Source: Amycolatopsis coloradensis
GTDB lineage: Bacteria; Actinomycetota; Actinomycetes; Mycobacteriales; Pseudonocardiaceae
NCBI RefSeq assembly: GCF_001953865.1
Contig: NZ_MQUQ01000005.1
Span: 11,401 to 75,400, forward strand
DNA: 64,000 bases
Direction of reading: 5' to 3'
Under the pieces are notes generated by a model, which had not been told where the DNA came from, did no database searches, and saw nothing but the letters and a program-made list of their open reading frames with translations. The position numbers and the translations under genes are program-made. How positions within the stretch are numbered: position 1 is the stretch's first letter; every line of letters begins with the position of its first letter. Below, piece after piece: positions 42,825-52,357 of the stretch.

Positions 42825-44012
42825 TCAGGAACTGCGCTCGGATTTCGCCGTATCATCCAGCCGTGACAACAGACCACGGAGCGCCCGCTCATCGCTTTTG
42901 AGCTCCGCAAGATCGGCTTTGAACTCCTCGAGCGGCTCGCCGCGCCGATCCCGCTCCTCCAGCTTGATCGAGATCTCCAACCCATAGCGGGAATTCGCCA
43001 ACTCTCGCAGGTACTCAGAGATCGCGCGGCGCACAGCCGTAGCCTCGGCTGGAGTCAGCGTGACGGACGCGTCCATACAAAAGTGGACGGCGAGAGCGGT
43101 CTTGCCTACCCCGGCTGTGCCGCACACAGCGATGACGGCCGTCGCGACAGGGTCGCGCTCGGCGAGCGACCCGTCGAGGGCGGCCAGTTCCGTGGTACGA
43201 CCGGCAAAACCGGGTGCGTTCGCGGGAAGCTGAGCCGGCGCGGGGCCAGCGCGGCGGGGTCTGCGGCTGATCGGCTGCTCCCTGAGCAACGCCGCGTGCA
43301 CGGCGGCCAGTTCAGCTCCCGGCCCGACCGCCAGTTCGTCCCGAAGCGCCCGCCGGGCGTTCTCGTACACGGCGAACGCGTCAGCCCGTCGACCAACAGC
43401 CGCGTACGCCCCAACGAGACGAGCCTGCACCGCCTCGTCCAACGGGTGATCGGCCGCACTCTCGACGAGCAGCGGCAGCAGGTCCACCGCCCTGCCCGTC
43501 CCGATCATGACTTCGGCGTACGCCAACAGCGCGTTCCGCCGCTCGCCGAGCAGCGCGACGACCTTGGCGTGGACGGCGAGCTCAGGGTAGTCGGCGAACG
43601 GCCGCCCCTGCCAAAGTCCGAGCGCCTCGCCAAGAAGTCCGGCGGCTTCCTCCTCCGCACTTGTCGCCCTGGCAGCCGACACCAGGGCGCGAAACCGCTC
43701 TACGTCGACCTGGCAGTCCGGAATCCGCAACGCGTAACCGTCACCGACGGTGGGGATGTCGGTGCTGCGCGCGTAGCGGTCCCGCCCAGGTTCGAACAGC
43801 CGCCGCAGGTGCTTGATGTGGGTCTGGATAACGTTGGCCGCGCTCGGCGGTGGCCGCTCGTTCCACAGCGCGTCGACCATGTCCGCCCGCGGCACCGCCC
43901 GGCCACCGAACAGGACGAGCAGACCGAGCACCGCGCGCCGGCCTGCCGGACCGAGGTCGAGTTCCTGGCCGTCACGCCACGCCCGGACCGGACCGAGAAC
44001 TTGGATGCGCAA
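42825..44012 (-). CDS. SARP regulator cut after the P-loop
   Basis: A 395-residue protein; TTG start at 44012 with GGAGG 6 nt upstream and the typical opening RIQVLGPVRAWRDGQELDLG. Residues 1-95: OmpR-like DNA-binding domain (GPAGRRAVLGLLVLFGGRAV). Residues 100-245: BTAD domain. Then NB-ARC begins, with P-loop CGTAGVGKTALAVHF (about 305-320), but right after it the sequence becomes an unrelated helical tail (TPAEATAVRRAISEYLRELA, LEEFKADLAELKSDERALRG). The rest of NB-ARC and the TPR part are missing. Probably binds DNA; ATP switching is doubtful. Confidence 0.85.
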   Translation of the reverse strand: MRIQVLGPVRAWRDGQELDLGPAGRRAVLGLLVLFGGRAVPRADMVDALWNERPPPSAANVIQTHIKHLRRLFEPGRDRYARSTDIPTVGDGYALRIPDCQVDVERFRALVSAARATSAEEEAAGLLGEALGLWQGRPFADYPELAVHAKVVALLGERRNALLAYAEVMIGTGRAVDLLPLLVESAADHPLDEAVQARLVGAYAAVGRRADAFAVYENARRALRDELAVGPGAELAAVHAALLREQPISRRPRRAGPAPAQLPANAPGFAGRTTELAALDGSLAERDPVATAVIAVCGTAGVGKTALAVHFCMDASVTLTPAEATAVRRAISEYLRELANSRYGLEISIKLEERDRRGEPLEEFKADLAELKSDERALRGLLSRLDDTAKSERSS

Positions 44013-44518
44013 CCACCACCTCCATTCAAGGGGTCTGTGGACAGCGTGGGCGCCCGGTTTCGTCCGTTCACACGGCGTTTTGCGAATCGGCTGTTCAGCG
44101 ACCACCGCCATTCAGCCGGCGGCCCGGCTATCGGCCGGTGTGGCACGCGTCTCGTGTGCCGAGTATGTGTGTCGGCTGGTGCCTGGGGTTGGCTGATCTG
44201 GATACGTCGCTGGGATCGGCGGCACGGCGGAACCAGGTAAGACGCGGCCCGGTCGCAGAAGTGTGGCAGGAGGCCCTGGGCCGATCTGTTGTACGTGGCC
44301 AGTTCGCATACGACGACCTGGTCTACGGCTTCAGCCCAACGAGCACCTGATCGACCGCCGCGGGGTGCGGGATGACGACTGCTTTCTTTCGTTCACAAGC
44401 GACCGCGAGCGTTGATTGGCAGCGACCACACGGTCTCCCGGAGGAAGTGAGTGGGTGAGTCGGAGTCGAAAGACGGTGTGTCCATACGGTTCGGTTGACC
44501 GTGGGGGCGTCGGCGCGA
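44013..44518. promoter_or_regulatory. SARP promoter region with 28-nt shared motif
   Basis: No gene. At 44071-44098 the minus strand carries a 28-nt sequence (CTGAACAGC then CGATTCGCAA...) found with four mismatches on the plus strand at 48828-48855 between another SARP and a secreted protein gene. Confidence 0.5.
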
Positions 44519-47440
44519 TCAGTCCGCTTGTCCGGCGCCTCGCCCGTTCTCGGTCGTGCCCGGTGTCCGGACCGAGTCCGGCGCCGGGGTGGGATTGTCG
44601 AGTTGTCGTTGTACCCGATCTGCGTCGATGTCGCGGCCTTGCTCGTGGTAGAGCTCGAGGGCTTCCCGCCAGGCGCTGCGAGCATGGTGGTGTTGACCCA
44701 GGGCGGCGTGCGGGTGGCCGAGGTTGTCGAGGGTGTCGGCGGCTTCGGTGGTGTTACCGACGGCGCGGTACAGGGTGAGGGCTTGCTGGTAGTGGTCGAT
44801 GGCTCGTTGGTGGTGTCCGGTGTGATGGTCGATAAAGCCGAGGCTGTCCAGGATGTCCGCCTTGTAGTCGGGGTCGTTGTGGTGGCGTTGCAGGGTGAGG
44901 GCGGCCTGGCAGTGTTCGCGAGCGATGTCGTAGTGACCCAGGTGTGCGGCGCACCAGCCGACCATGTTCAGTGCGGTGGCTTCCCACGCTGGCGAATCGA
45001 GGGTGCGGAAGAATTCGAGGGCGCGCCGCGCGTGTTCCAGTGCCTTGCGGTGGTCGCCCTGCTGTTCCCACGCCCACGCGAGGGCATGGTGGGTATGGGC
45101 TTGTTGGATGGGGTCGCGATGGTGTTCGGCCAGGATGCGGGCTTGGTGCAAGTGGGCGACGGCGCGCTCGTGTTGCCACAGCTCGGCGTGGGCGTGGCCG
45201 AGGAGGCGGTGGGCCAGGATGCGGGTGGTGGGGTCGGGCAGATGCTCAGCGGCGTCGGCGGCGGCCTGCCACACGGCCAGGTCGTCATGGTGGTGCCCCC
45301 TGCGGCGGTGGAAGGTGCCCAGCGTCCAGGCGATCTGCCACACGGCGTGGTGGCGGTGCTGGGCGGCGGCGGTGTGTTGTGCCGCGAGCAGATGAGGGTG
45401 GTGGGTGTCCAGCCAGGCCAACGCGTCCTGGACGCCGGACAGCGGATGAGGGCGGGTGCCGGGGGCAGACGGGTTGAGCCGGATCGAGGGGCGTTGGGGG
45501 TTGAGGAGACGTTCACCGGTGTAGGCGGTGTGCAGGTAGCAATCGACCACGCGCTCCGGTGCCGCCTGCCGCACGGGCTCTGGGAGGTGGTCGCGGGCAG
45601 TGGTGGCGGCATAGGCGCGGATTAGGTCGTGCATGGCGAAGCGTCCGTGCGGATGCCGATCGAGCAGCGAGTGGTCCTCCAGGACGCGCAGGGCTTTGCG
45701 CGTCTGTGCCTCGGGCAGGCCGGTGAGGGACGTGGCGGCGGGCAGGTCGATGTCCGGACCGGGGGCGATCCCGAGCAGCGCGAACACCGTGCGTTGCTGT
45801 TCGGTGAGGTGGTGCAGGGACCAGGACAGCACCGCGGGCAGGCTGGCGGTGGGATCGGTGTGGTGGTCCAGCATTTCCGGGCCCAGCTCGCGCAGCTCGG
45901 CGGCGAACTCCGCCAGCGGGATCGCGGGCCGGGTGGCGGCGTGCCGGGCGATGATCGCCAGTGCCAGCGGGTGGCGTCCGCATAGTTCGATCAGCTCGTT
46001 GGTCACCTCGGGTTCGGTATCGACGCGCTGGTCGCCCAGGCGGGTGGCCAGCAGGGCACGGGCCTCGGCCCGGGTGAGGACGTCCAGGGGCAGATGACGG
46101 GCGCTGTATCGGTCGATCAGGGAAGCCAGCCTGGCGCGGCTGGTGACCAGCACGGTGCAGGTCGGACTGTCCGGCAGCAGCGGCACGACCTGCTCGGCGG
46201 TGGCGGCGTTGTCCAGCACGACCAGAATCCGCCGCCCGGCCACCAAGCCACGGTACTGCGCAGCCAGTGCGTCCAGGTCCGGCGGCAGGGCGCCCTGATT
46301 CACCCCGAGGACGGTGAGGAACCTGCGCATCGCGTCGGCCGGTTCGGTCGGCCGCCCGGCGGGGCTGAAGCCGTGCAGGTCGACGAACAGTTGCCCGTCG
46401 GGAAACCGGTGCAGGTTGCGGTGCGCCCAGGCCAACGCCAGCCACGTCTTGCCGATCCCGCCCGCCCCGCCGATCGCCGAGATCACCACCGTCCCTGCCG
46501 CCGTGGAGTTCCCGGGCACCGCGCCCGGCTGGAGGCCGCGGACCTCGCCGTCCGGGACGGCGAGTGACGGCGCGACGGTGGTCAGGGCGCGGTCCAGCTC
46601 GGTCAGCTCGGGGACACGGCCGGTGAACACCCCGGGCGCGGCGGGCAGTTGACGGGGCACCACCGGTGGCCTGGCCGCCCCTGCGCCGAGGTCGGCCAAG
46701 CCGGGGTCGGCGGTGAGGATTCGCTGGTGGAGTTGTCGCAGGTCCGGGCCGGGGTTAGTGCCCAGCTCGTCGGCCAGCCGGGTACGCACCTGCTGGTAGT
46801 GGTCCAAGGCGTCGGCCTGGCGGCCCGCGCGGTAGAGGGCGAGCATGAACTGGGCGGCCACATGTTCATCCAGCGGGTGCGCGGTGGCGCGGGCGGTCAG
46901 TTCGGGCAGCAGCGCGGCGTGCCTCCCGGCCCGCAGCGCGAGGTCGAGGCGGTCGGTGTCGGCGGCGAACCGCTCCCTCTCCAACCCTTGGCGCACCGTG
47001 GTGATCCACGGCGTGTCCAGACCAGCCAACGCCTCGCCCCGCCACAGTCCGCAGGCCTGTTCCAGCAGGTTCAGCGCGCGGGCCTGGTCGGTTTCGGCGC
47101 GAGCTTGGGCGACCAAGCGGCGGAACCGGTGCAGGTCCACGTACTCGGGGTCGACCAGCAGAACATAACCCCCGCCGCGTCGCTGGATCACCATCTCGCC
47201 CGCGCCGCCGGCGGCCAGCAGGTGGCGCAGGAGGGAGAGGTAGTTGCTGACCAACTGCCGGGCCCGCCGAGGCGGGTGCTCACCCCAGATCCGGTCCACC
47301 ATCTGATCGGTGGCGACCACCTGATTGGCCTCGGCCGCCAGCACCGCCAGCACACACCGCTGCCGGGCGTGCCCGAGATCCACCCGAGTCCCGTCGGCCC
47401 GGAGCTCAATCTGGCCCAACACCTGAAGCTCTACCGTCAT
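44519..47440 (-). CDS. Full-length AfsR-type SARP regulator
   Basis: A 973-residue protein; start MTVELQVLGQIELRADG at 47440 after GGGAAGGGG. Order: winged-helix DNA-binding domain (1-95), BTAD (100-245, RQADALDHYQQVRTRLADEL), NB-ARC with Walker A GGAGGIGKTWLALA and Walker B RRILVVLDNAA, RNBS-like TSRARLASL, then a TPR region (about 700-940). It is of the large AfsR class that activates secondary-metabolite genes in response to ATP-dependent switching. No biosynthetic cluster lies beside it in this window; targets are unknown. Confidence 0.92.
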   Translation of the reverse strand: MTVELQVLGQIELRADGTRVDLGHARQRCVLAVLAAEANQVVATDQMVDRIWGEHPPRRARQLVSNYLSLLRHLLAAGGAGEMVIQRRGGGYVLLVDPEYVDLHRFRRLVAQARAETDQARALNLLEQACGLWRGEALAGLDTPWITTVRQGLERERFAADTDRLDLALRAGRHAALLPELTARATAHPLDEHVAAQFMLALYRAGRQADALDHYQQVRTRLADELGTNPGPDLRQLHQRILTADPGLADLGAGAARPPVVPRQLPAAPGVFTGRVPELTELDRALTTVAPSLAVPDGEVRGLQPGAVPGNSTAAGTVVISAIGGAGGIGKTWLALAWAHRNLHRFPDGQLFVDLHGFSPAGRPTEPADAMRRFLTVLGVNQGALPPDLDALAAQYRGLVAGRRILVVLDNAATAEQVVPLLPDSPTCTVLVTSRARLASLIDRYSARHLPLDVLTRAEARALLATRLGDQRVDTEPEVTNELIELCGRHPLALAIIARHAATRPAIPLAEFAAELRELGPEMLDHHTDPTASLPAVLSWSLHHLTEQQRTVFALLGIAPGPDIDLPAATSLTGLPEAQTRKALRVLEDHSLLDRHPHGRFAMHDLIRAYAATTARDHLPEPVRQAAPERVVDCYLHTAYTGERLLNPQRPSIRLNPSAPGTRPHPLSGVQDALAWLDTHHPHLLAAQHTAAAQHRHHAVWQIAWTLGTFHRRRGHHHDDLAVWQAAADAAEHLPDPTTRILAHRLLGHAHAELWQHERAVAHLHQARILAEHHRDPIQQAHTHHALAWAWEQQGDHRKALEHARRALEFFRTLDSPAWEATALNMVGWCAAHLGHYDIAREHCQAALTLQRHHNDPDYKADILDSLGFIDHHTGHHQRAIDHYQQALTLYRAVGNTTEAADTLDNLGHPHAALGQHHHARSAWREALELYHEQGRDIDADRVQRQLDNPTPAPDSVRTPGTTENGRGAGQAD

Positions 47441-48325
47441 CGCACAGCCCTTCCCCTTCCCGGCGTCGCCGGGTGCTGTGGAAATCCGTCTGCCCGCCGC
47501 TGGCGGCGGAATCGTCGGCGCACCGTAGTTCGACCGGCTGCTCAACTCCTGATAAGTCGATGTGCTGCCTGTGCGCAATTCCGCAGGCCGGCCGCGAACT
47601 CGACCACGGGTCATGACCGTTTCCAAGAACGTTCCCTGCGCACCATTGCGACACTCCCGCCTGTGCGACCGTCACAGACCTTTCCAGAGCCCCCTTCCGG
47701 CGTCCACCATGCTGTGCACGATTACCCAGATGTTCTATGCCGCGGTCCGATCCGCCCACATGTCGGCGACGATCGGTGGTACCGCTCTACCGACAGCCGG
47801 CGCACAGAACACCGGGTAATCGGGTACTCCTCCGGTAAGGATGATTGGCACGGTTCGATATCACTTCAACTAGCTCGTGAGTTCGCCGCGTCGTCTCGAA
47901 TGGGCGATGAGTATGCCGTGTTCAAGCGGCCGAGCGTAACCCGTGTGTCGGTGCAGGTGGGTGTATGTGAGAGGAGCGTGGGTGGGCGGAACAGGTACGG
48001 AGGGTCCGGGAGGTGTACCGGGTTTCCTGCTCGGCGCCTGGTCGAGGTCGTCAATGACCTATCGCTCCGCAGGACCGTGACTTTCACGGTGTTCTGCGCG
48101 TCGACTGGCGGTTTGGTGATCATCGCAGCCTTGCCGGGTGGCTGTTCTGGAACCCAAGAACGACGGTCGGACGTCGCCGAGAATGCCTTTTGCCTTCCAG
48201 TCAAGACTTTGAGTGCTACGGCGACGAGCCGTTCAAGATTGTTTGACGCATCAGTGTCGGACAGTAAATTCGCCACGTGAAAGAGGTGACAACGCAGAGC
48301 CCATGATCACTCGTTTCGACTGGGT
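47441..48325. other. Gene-free stretch upstream of AfsR-type gene
   Basis: This 885-bp stretch has open frames on both strands, the largest being about 136 residues on the minus strand at 47866-48276, but none has a convincing RBS or motif. It presumably contains the promoter of the regulator. Confidence 0.45.
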
Positions 48326-48790
48326 CTAGACTGACTGCGATTGTTGACAGTCTTTTCCAGCCCGGCCAACGGCTCCCCCCCCCCCGCCACAGCGCCGCGG
48401 CCTGCTCCAGCAGTTCCAGCGCACGGCCGGGTTGGTCTCGGCGCGGGCCCGGGTGACCAGGCCCCGGAACCGGTGCAGGTCCACCCGGTCGGGATCGACC
48501 AACACGACATAGCCCTCGCCGCGCCGCTCGGTCCCCACCTCGTCCCTGACGTCGGCATCCGCGGGCAGGTACAGGTAGTTGCTGACCAATTGCCGGGCCC
48601 GCCGGGGCGGGTGCTCGCCCCAGATCCGGTCGATCACCTGGTCGGTGGCCACCGGCTGGTCGGCCTCGACCAGCAGTACCGCCAGCACATACCGCTGCCG
48701 GGCGTGCCTCCAGTCCACTCGCCTTCCGTCGGCCCAGCCCTCGACCTGGCCCAGCACCCGCAGCTCCCGCCATCGCGCGTGCCGTGGAGG
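48326..48790 (-). pseudogene. SARP regulator relic 2
   Basis: WRELRVLGQVEGWADGRRV, RHARQRYVLAVLLVEADQPV and DRIWGEHPPRRARQLVSNYL form a clear SARP DNA-binding domain very close to that of 44519-47440. After LVDPDRVDLHRFRGLVTRAR the frame shifts and ends; an 11-C run lies at 48375-48385. Only the first 150 residues remain. Divergent from the secreted protein at 48942. Confidence 0.8.
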
Positions 48791-48827
48791 AGTCCTGCCT
48801 ATGCCCGCCGACCGGTGTCCGGCACCA

Positions 48828-48855
48828 CTGAACAGGCGATTCGCAGAATGTCGTG
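48828..48855. promoter_or_regulatory. 28-nt motif shared with 44071-44098
   Basis: CTGAACAGG CGATTCGCAG AATGTCGTG matches the reverse complement of 44071-44098 at 24 of 28 positions. It lies between SARP relic 2 and the secreted protein gene and could be a SARP binding site. Confidence 0.5.
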
Positions 48856-48941
48856 CAGGCCCAAGGCACCGGGCGCCCAGACTTCTCCGTGCGGCGGGGC
48901 AGATCGCACCCGTCCGCGGACCCGATGGAAGGAGTTCGGAG

Positions 48942-49436
48942 ATGTCCGGAACGAGGACCAGGCGGCCCGCCGCCCTGCTGCTGGCGGTGGCCGCGGCGCT
49001 GACCACGCTGGTCGCGGGTGGGGCGCAGGCGGGTGCCGCGCCCGCGACCGGCGGGACCACGACCTTCACCCTGCACTTCCCGAGCGCGGGCGGGGCGTCC
49101 GCAGCCGCGACGATCGTGTGCCAGGCCAACACCACCGCCACGATCATCTACGGGCTCGACGACAGCGTCTACGGGACCGGGACGTCGAAGTGCCCGGTGG
49201 CGATGACCAACCTCGTCGCGCAGACGACCCTGTACCAGTGGTCGCCCGACCTGGGCCGGTGGGAGCCGGTGTCGTACGGCAAGTACGACAGCGGACCGGG
49301 GGAGAAGAAGGAGTCGACGACGGGCGAGTACCTCTGCTCCGCGCCGCGCACCTACATCGCGTCCACCTACCACTTCGCCCGACTCGGCAACGCCACCGCC
49401 ACGGCCGTCACGGCCAGCCAGCAGCGGGTCTGCTAG
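48942..49436 (+). CDS. Secreted four-cysteine protein, member 2
   Basis: A 164-residue precursor with AAGGAG upstream; signal peptide MSGTRTRRPAALLLAVAAAL... cleaved near residue 32. Mature cysteines: TIVC, SKCPVAMTNLVAQTTLYQW, EYLCSAPRTYIAS and a terminal RVC, the same order and spacing as in 41142-41717, although general identity is low. Probably two disulfides. Function unknown. Confidence 0.75.
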   Translation: MSGTRTRRPAALLLAVAAALTTLVAGGAQAGAAPATGGTTTFTLHFPSAGGASAAATIVCQANTTATIIYGLDDSVYGTGTSKCPVAMTNLVAQTTLYQWSPDLGRWEPVSYGKYDSGPGEKKESTTGEYLCSAPRTYIASTYHFARLGNATATAVTASQQRVC

Positions 49437-49455
49437 CCGGTCACGGCCGCCGCGA

Positions 49456-49950
49456 GGTCCGCTTGGTCGCTGTCCCCTGCTTCGGCCGGCCGGCCGAGGT
49501 GGTCTGGCGCAAGCGGACCTGGCGGTGCGCGGAGTCGGGCTGTGCGGCCGGGTCGTTCACCGGGCAGCAGGAGAGCATCGCTGCGCCGCGGGCGCTGCTG
49601 ACGACCCGAGCGTGCTGGTGGGTGATTGGGCAGCTGCGTCGCGAGCACACCTCGGTCCAAGGGCTCGCACCCAAGTCGGGACCGCCTGGCGGACCGTGTG
49701 GCGCTCGATCAAGCCGCTACTGGACTGGCCGGCCGGCCCCGAGTCCCGGTTTGCGGGTGCGACCAACCTTAGGATGGACGAGCACGTGTGGCACCACGTC
49801 TCGACCAAACCGATCGATCAGGGCGGTCGCGGGCCGAAGGAACTGACCGAATAGTGGATCTGACCGCGACCAGCAGGGACGCGTCCAGGCACGGCTGCTC
49901 GATAGCGTTCGGTCAGGCGCGGATAGGGGCCAGGCCGACCCAGTGGGCCA
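49456..49950 (+). pseudogene. ISL3-family transposase fragment
   Basis: Encodes CFGRPAEVVWRKRTWRCAES, FTGQQESIAAPRALLTTRAC and WWVIGQLRREHTSVQGLA; after a frameshift near 49679 it continues TAWRTVWRSIKPLL, then RMDEHVWHHVSTKPIDQGGR and GPKELTE before a stop. This is the zinc-finger/HTH part and the first catalytic aspartate (DEHVW) of an ISL3 transposase. The C-terminal two thirds are missing. Confidence 0.8.
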
Positions 49951-50396
49951 CACGCGCAGAGACTCCCGCGTGAGTCTCGACGGGGACGCCGCTGTCGAAG
50001 ACATGTCTACGACGCAGAAGCCCTGTTCGGGAGGCTGAATCTGTGTCGAGCTGGAGATATCGCCCTGACCACCGCGAGCTCGTCCAATGTGAAATCCCGG
50101 CTGGTCGGGTCAGTGAGCCAGCGAGCGAAATCGCGGAACTTATGTCAACGATGAAGCTGTCGCAGGTGCTGCCGTGTCGCACTCGACGGCGGTGCCGCAC
50201 CTGTCGGAACGACAGCCAAGCGGCCGTCACTGGTGGCCAGCCGACCGGCGAGCAGCCGGTCCAAGGCCTGCTCCAGGCGGAGCTGGAACGACATTTCAGG
50301 CAACCCCGGTGTCGGCCACGGCGCCGGGCTGTCTCGTGCGATCTGCTGACACTGGCCGCACGACGCGGGACGGCGCTGCCGACGCTCTCGAGTTCC
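49951..50396. other. Gene-free stretch
   Basis: No supported gene between the transposase relic and the next gene. Confidence 0.45.
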
Positions 50397-51497
50397 TCAG
50401 GTCAGACCGGAAGCGTTGAGCAGGTTGGTAACCGCTTCCAGCAACGGAGTGCCAACAGTGCCTACGGCCGTTGCGACGCGCGTGAGTCGTTCAGCTGCCG
50501 CGCGGATCCTGCCAGGGTTCTGGCTGTCGGCGCCGGCGGCCTGCTCAAGGTCCGTATGGGCTTCGACCAGCTCTTGCCGCTGTTCGTCCGAGAGCAGGCC
50601 GGAAAGTTCGGAGACACGGTCCGACACACCACGAAGCTCGTCGCTGCTGACGGGATTGATGGTGAAGTCTCGGGTGTGCGCCTGGGCGTGAGGGCCGAAC
50701 GCGCTTCCGTAGGCCCCACCATGGACGTTGTAGGTGTCCCCGGTGCTCATGGTGATGTGTCCTCCATGCTCGACGTGGATATACAGGCTCGGCGCGACCG
50801 GCACTACGTAGTCGTAGCCAATCGCCTTCTCGATAACGAGGTCCAGCGACCGAAGGAGCCCTAGGCTCTCGCGGCGCAATTCCCTGCGCAGGTCGTCAAT
50901 CACGTCCGGCGGAGCGAGCGACTCGATTTGCTGCGCTATGTCCAGCAGAGGGATCTGATCAACACCAGCTCTGTGCTCGCGGTTGAGGATCTTCAGCCGC
51001 TCCGCAAGGTAGTCCCGCAGGCGCTGACGGTCCAGCGCCACGTCGCCCCGTCGCCACGCCCGGATCGCCGCGCGCAGCGACTCGCGCTCGGTGTGCAGTC
51101 GCCAAAGGTTTCCTCGGACCTGGCGCGCCCGGTTGCCGTCACAATGTGGCAAGAACGTGATCGTCCAAGACGGCATCCGATGCCCCGCGAATAGCACCGG
51201 CCGACACTGGAAATGGACGCCGTCCCGCCGCACGGCGCTTGGCGGGAGCCCCTTGTCGGTGTGCCATTCGGTGAGAATCATCGGCGTACCCGCTTCGACC
51301 AAGTCGTACCGCACCTCGCTGCCGTGCCGAGTGGTGATCTCGGCGAATCGCCGCGCCAACTGGCGGCCAACAGACCCGAGCGGCACCAGGCCGTCACCAC
51401 GCCACGGCAGCCCAACCGGGACAGACAGGTAATCGAGGTCCTTGCGCCACACGAACCCCCAGGTCAATGTAGGGCCACCGTGAGGTGAATGCGACAT
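50397..51497 (-). CDS. Hypothetical protein with conserved C-terminal domain
   Basis: A 366-residue soluble protein. The N-terminal 250 residues (LSVPVGLPWRGDGLVPLGSV, ITFLPHCDGNRARQVRGNLW, LPP-rich) are unrecognised. The C-terminal part has TYNVHGGAYGSAFGPHAQAH followed by a helical pair (LSDEQRQELVEAHTDLEQAA, LTRVATAVGTVGTPLLEAVT), a module often attached to different bacterial conflict-type domains. Its role as a defence sensor or effector part is speculative. Confidence 0.7.
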   Translation of the reverse strand: MSHSPHGGPTLTWGFVWRKDLDYLSVPVGLPWRGDGLVPLGSVGRQLARRFAEITTRHGSEVRYDLVEAGTPMILTEWHTDKGLPPSAVRRDGVHFQCRPVLFAGHRMPSWTITFLPHCDGNRARQVRGNLWRLHTERESLRAAIRAWRRGDVALDRQRLRDYLAERLKILNREHRAGVDQIPLLDIAQQIESLAPPDVIDDLRRELRRESLGLLRSLDLVIEKAIGYDYVVPVAPSLYIHVEHGGHITMSTGDTYNVHGGAYGSAFGPHAQAHTRDFTINPVSSDELRGVSDRVSELSGLLSDEQRQELVEAHTDLEQAAGADSQNPGRIRAAAERLTRVATAVGTVGTPLLEAVTNLLNASGLT

Positions 51498-52357
51498 CGA
51501 CTCGTGTCGACAGCCGATCGCTGTACAGCCGCCGGTAACACGGGATCATCGTGATCGCTTCCCCCTCCCCCCGCTCGCGGTAAAACGAGCGAGCAAGGGG
51601 TCGGAGATGAGGCGCAGGGAATCGTAGCAGTCTAGTCGCATCGCAAAACGCGCGTTCCCCTGACCAGTCGCGGATCGCGCCACTCGGACGATCTCGCACC
51701 ACGCCAGCACCGCGCACGAACTCGGCACCCGCGATGGGATCCGGCCAACTCGGCCTGTGTAGACGCCCCGGTAGGTTCCTCGGCGAGTACACGGAGGTCA
51801 GCGATCGGGAACTGGACGACGCCGAACTCACGATAGACCCGTGAGAATTGTCTGGCGCGGGACACCGGTCGCAGGCTAGCACCGCCACCGATCGGCGGTA
51901 GCGCATTTGGGTACACGGCTCCCCTGGACTAGCCAGATGGGAGCCGTCCGCAGCCATCGCCTGAATCGAGATCAGGGACTAATGCGACACATTAGCCACA
52001 CTGCGGCTGTCTCTGGGCGTCCGCAACGCCGATGAGACCGGCACCATCATGACACACCGAGACACCGACGCGACGTGTCTGACTGTGCCAACGTGAGTTC
52101 GCCCTCCACTTGCACTTGTTCTCCCGCGGCCTTCGCCGGCTCGACCGAGCGCCGCGGACTGAGCATTGGAAACGGCGCGGTTTCAGCGCCTTCGTCGCAG
52201 CCGCACTTGGCCCTGCCGCGCGATGGTATGTCCGATTCAGAACCATCGGGGGTACCGGATACTTTACGGCGCACTACGGTCGAGTGTTGATCGATCAGAC
52301 ACTGCTGAAGTCCCTCCCATGCTGGACTCCCCTTTTACCGCAGGAGGCCGAAAAATC
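51498..52357. other. Gene-free stretch at the accessory/core boundary
   Basis: These 860 bp contain no frame with support. To the right the genome becomes dense and intact, so the boundary of the accessory region probably lies here. Confidence 0.45.

Noticed and set aside
46649-48280. 543-residue open frame on the plus strand
   Set aside because: Mostly antisense to the AfsR-type SARP gene; low-complexity composition and no RBS.
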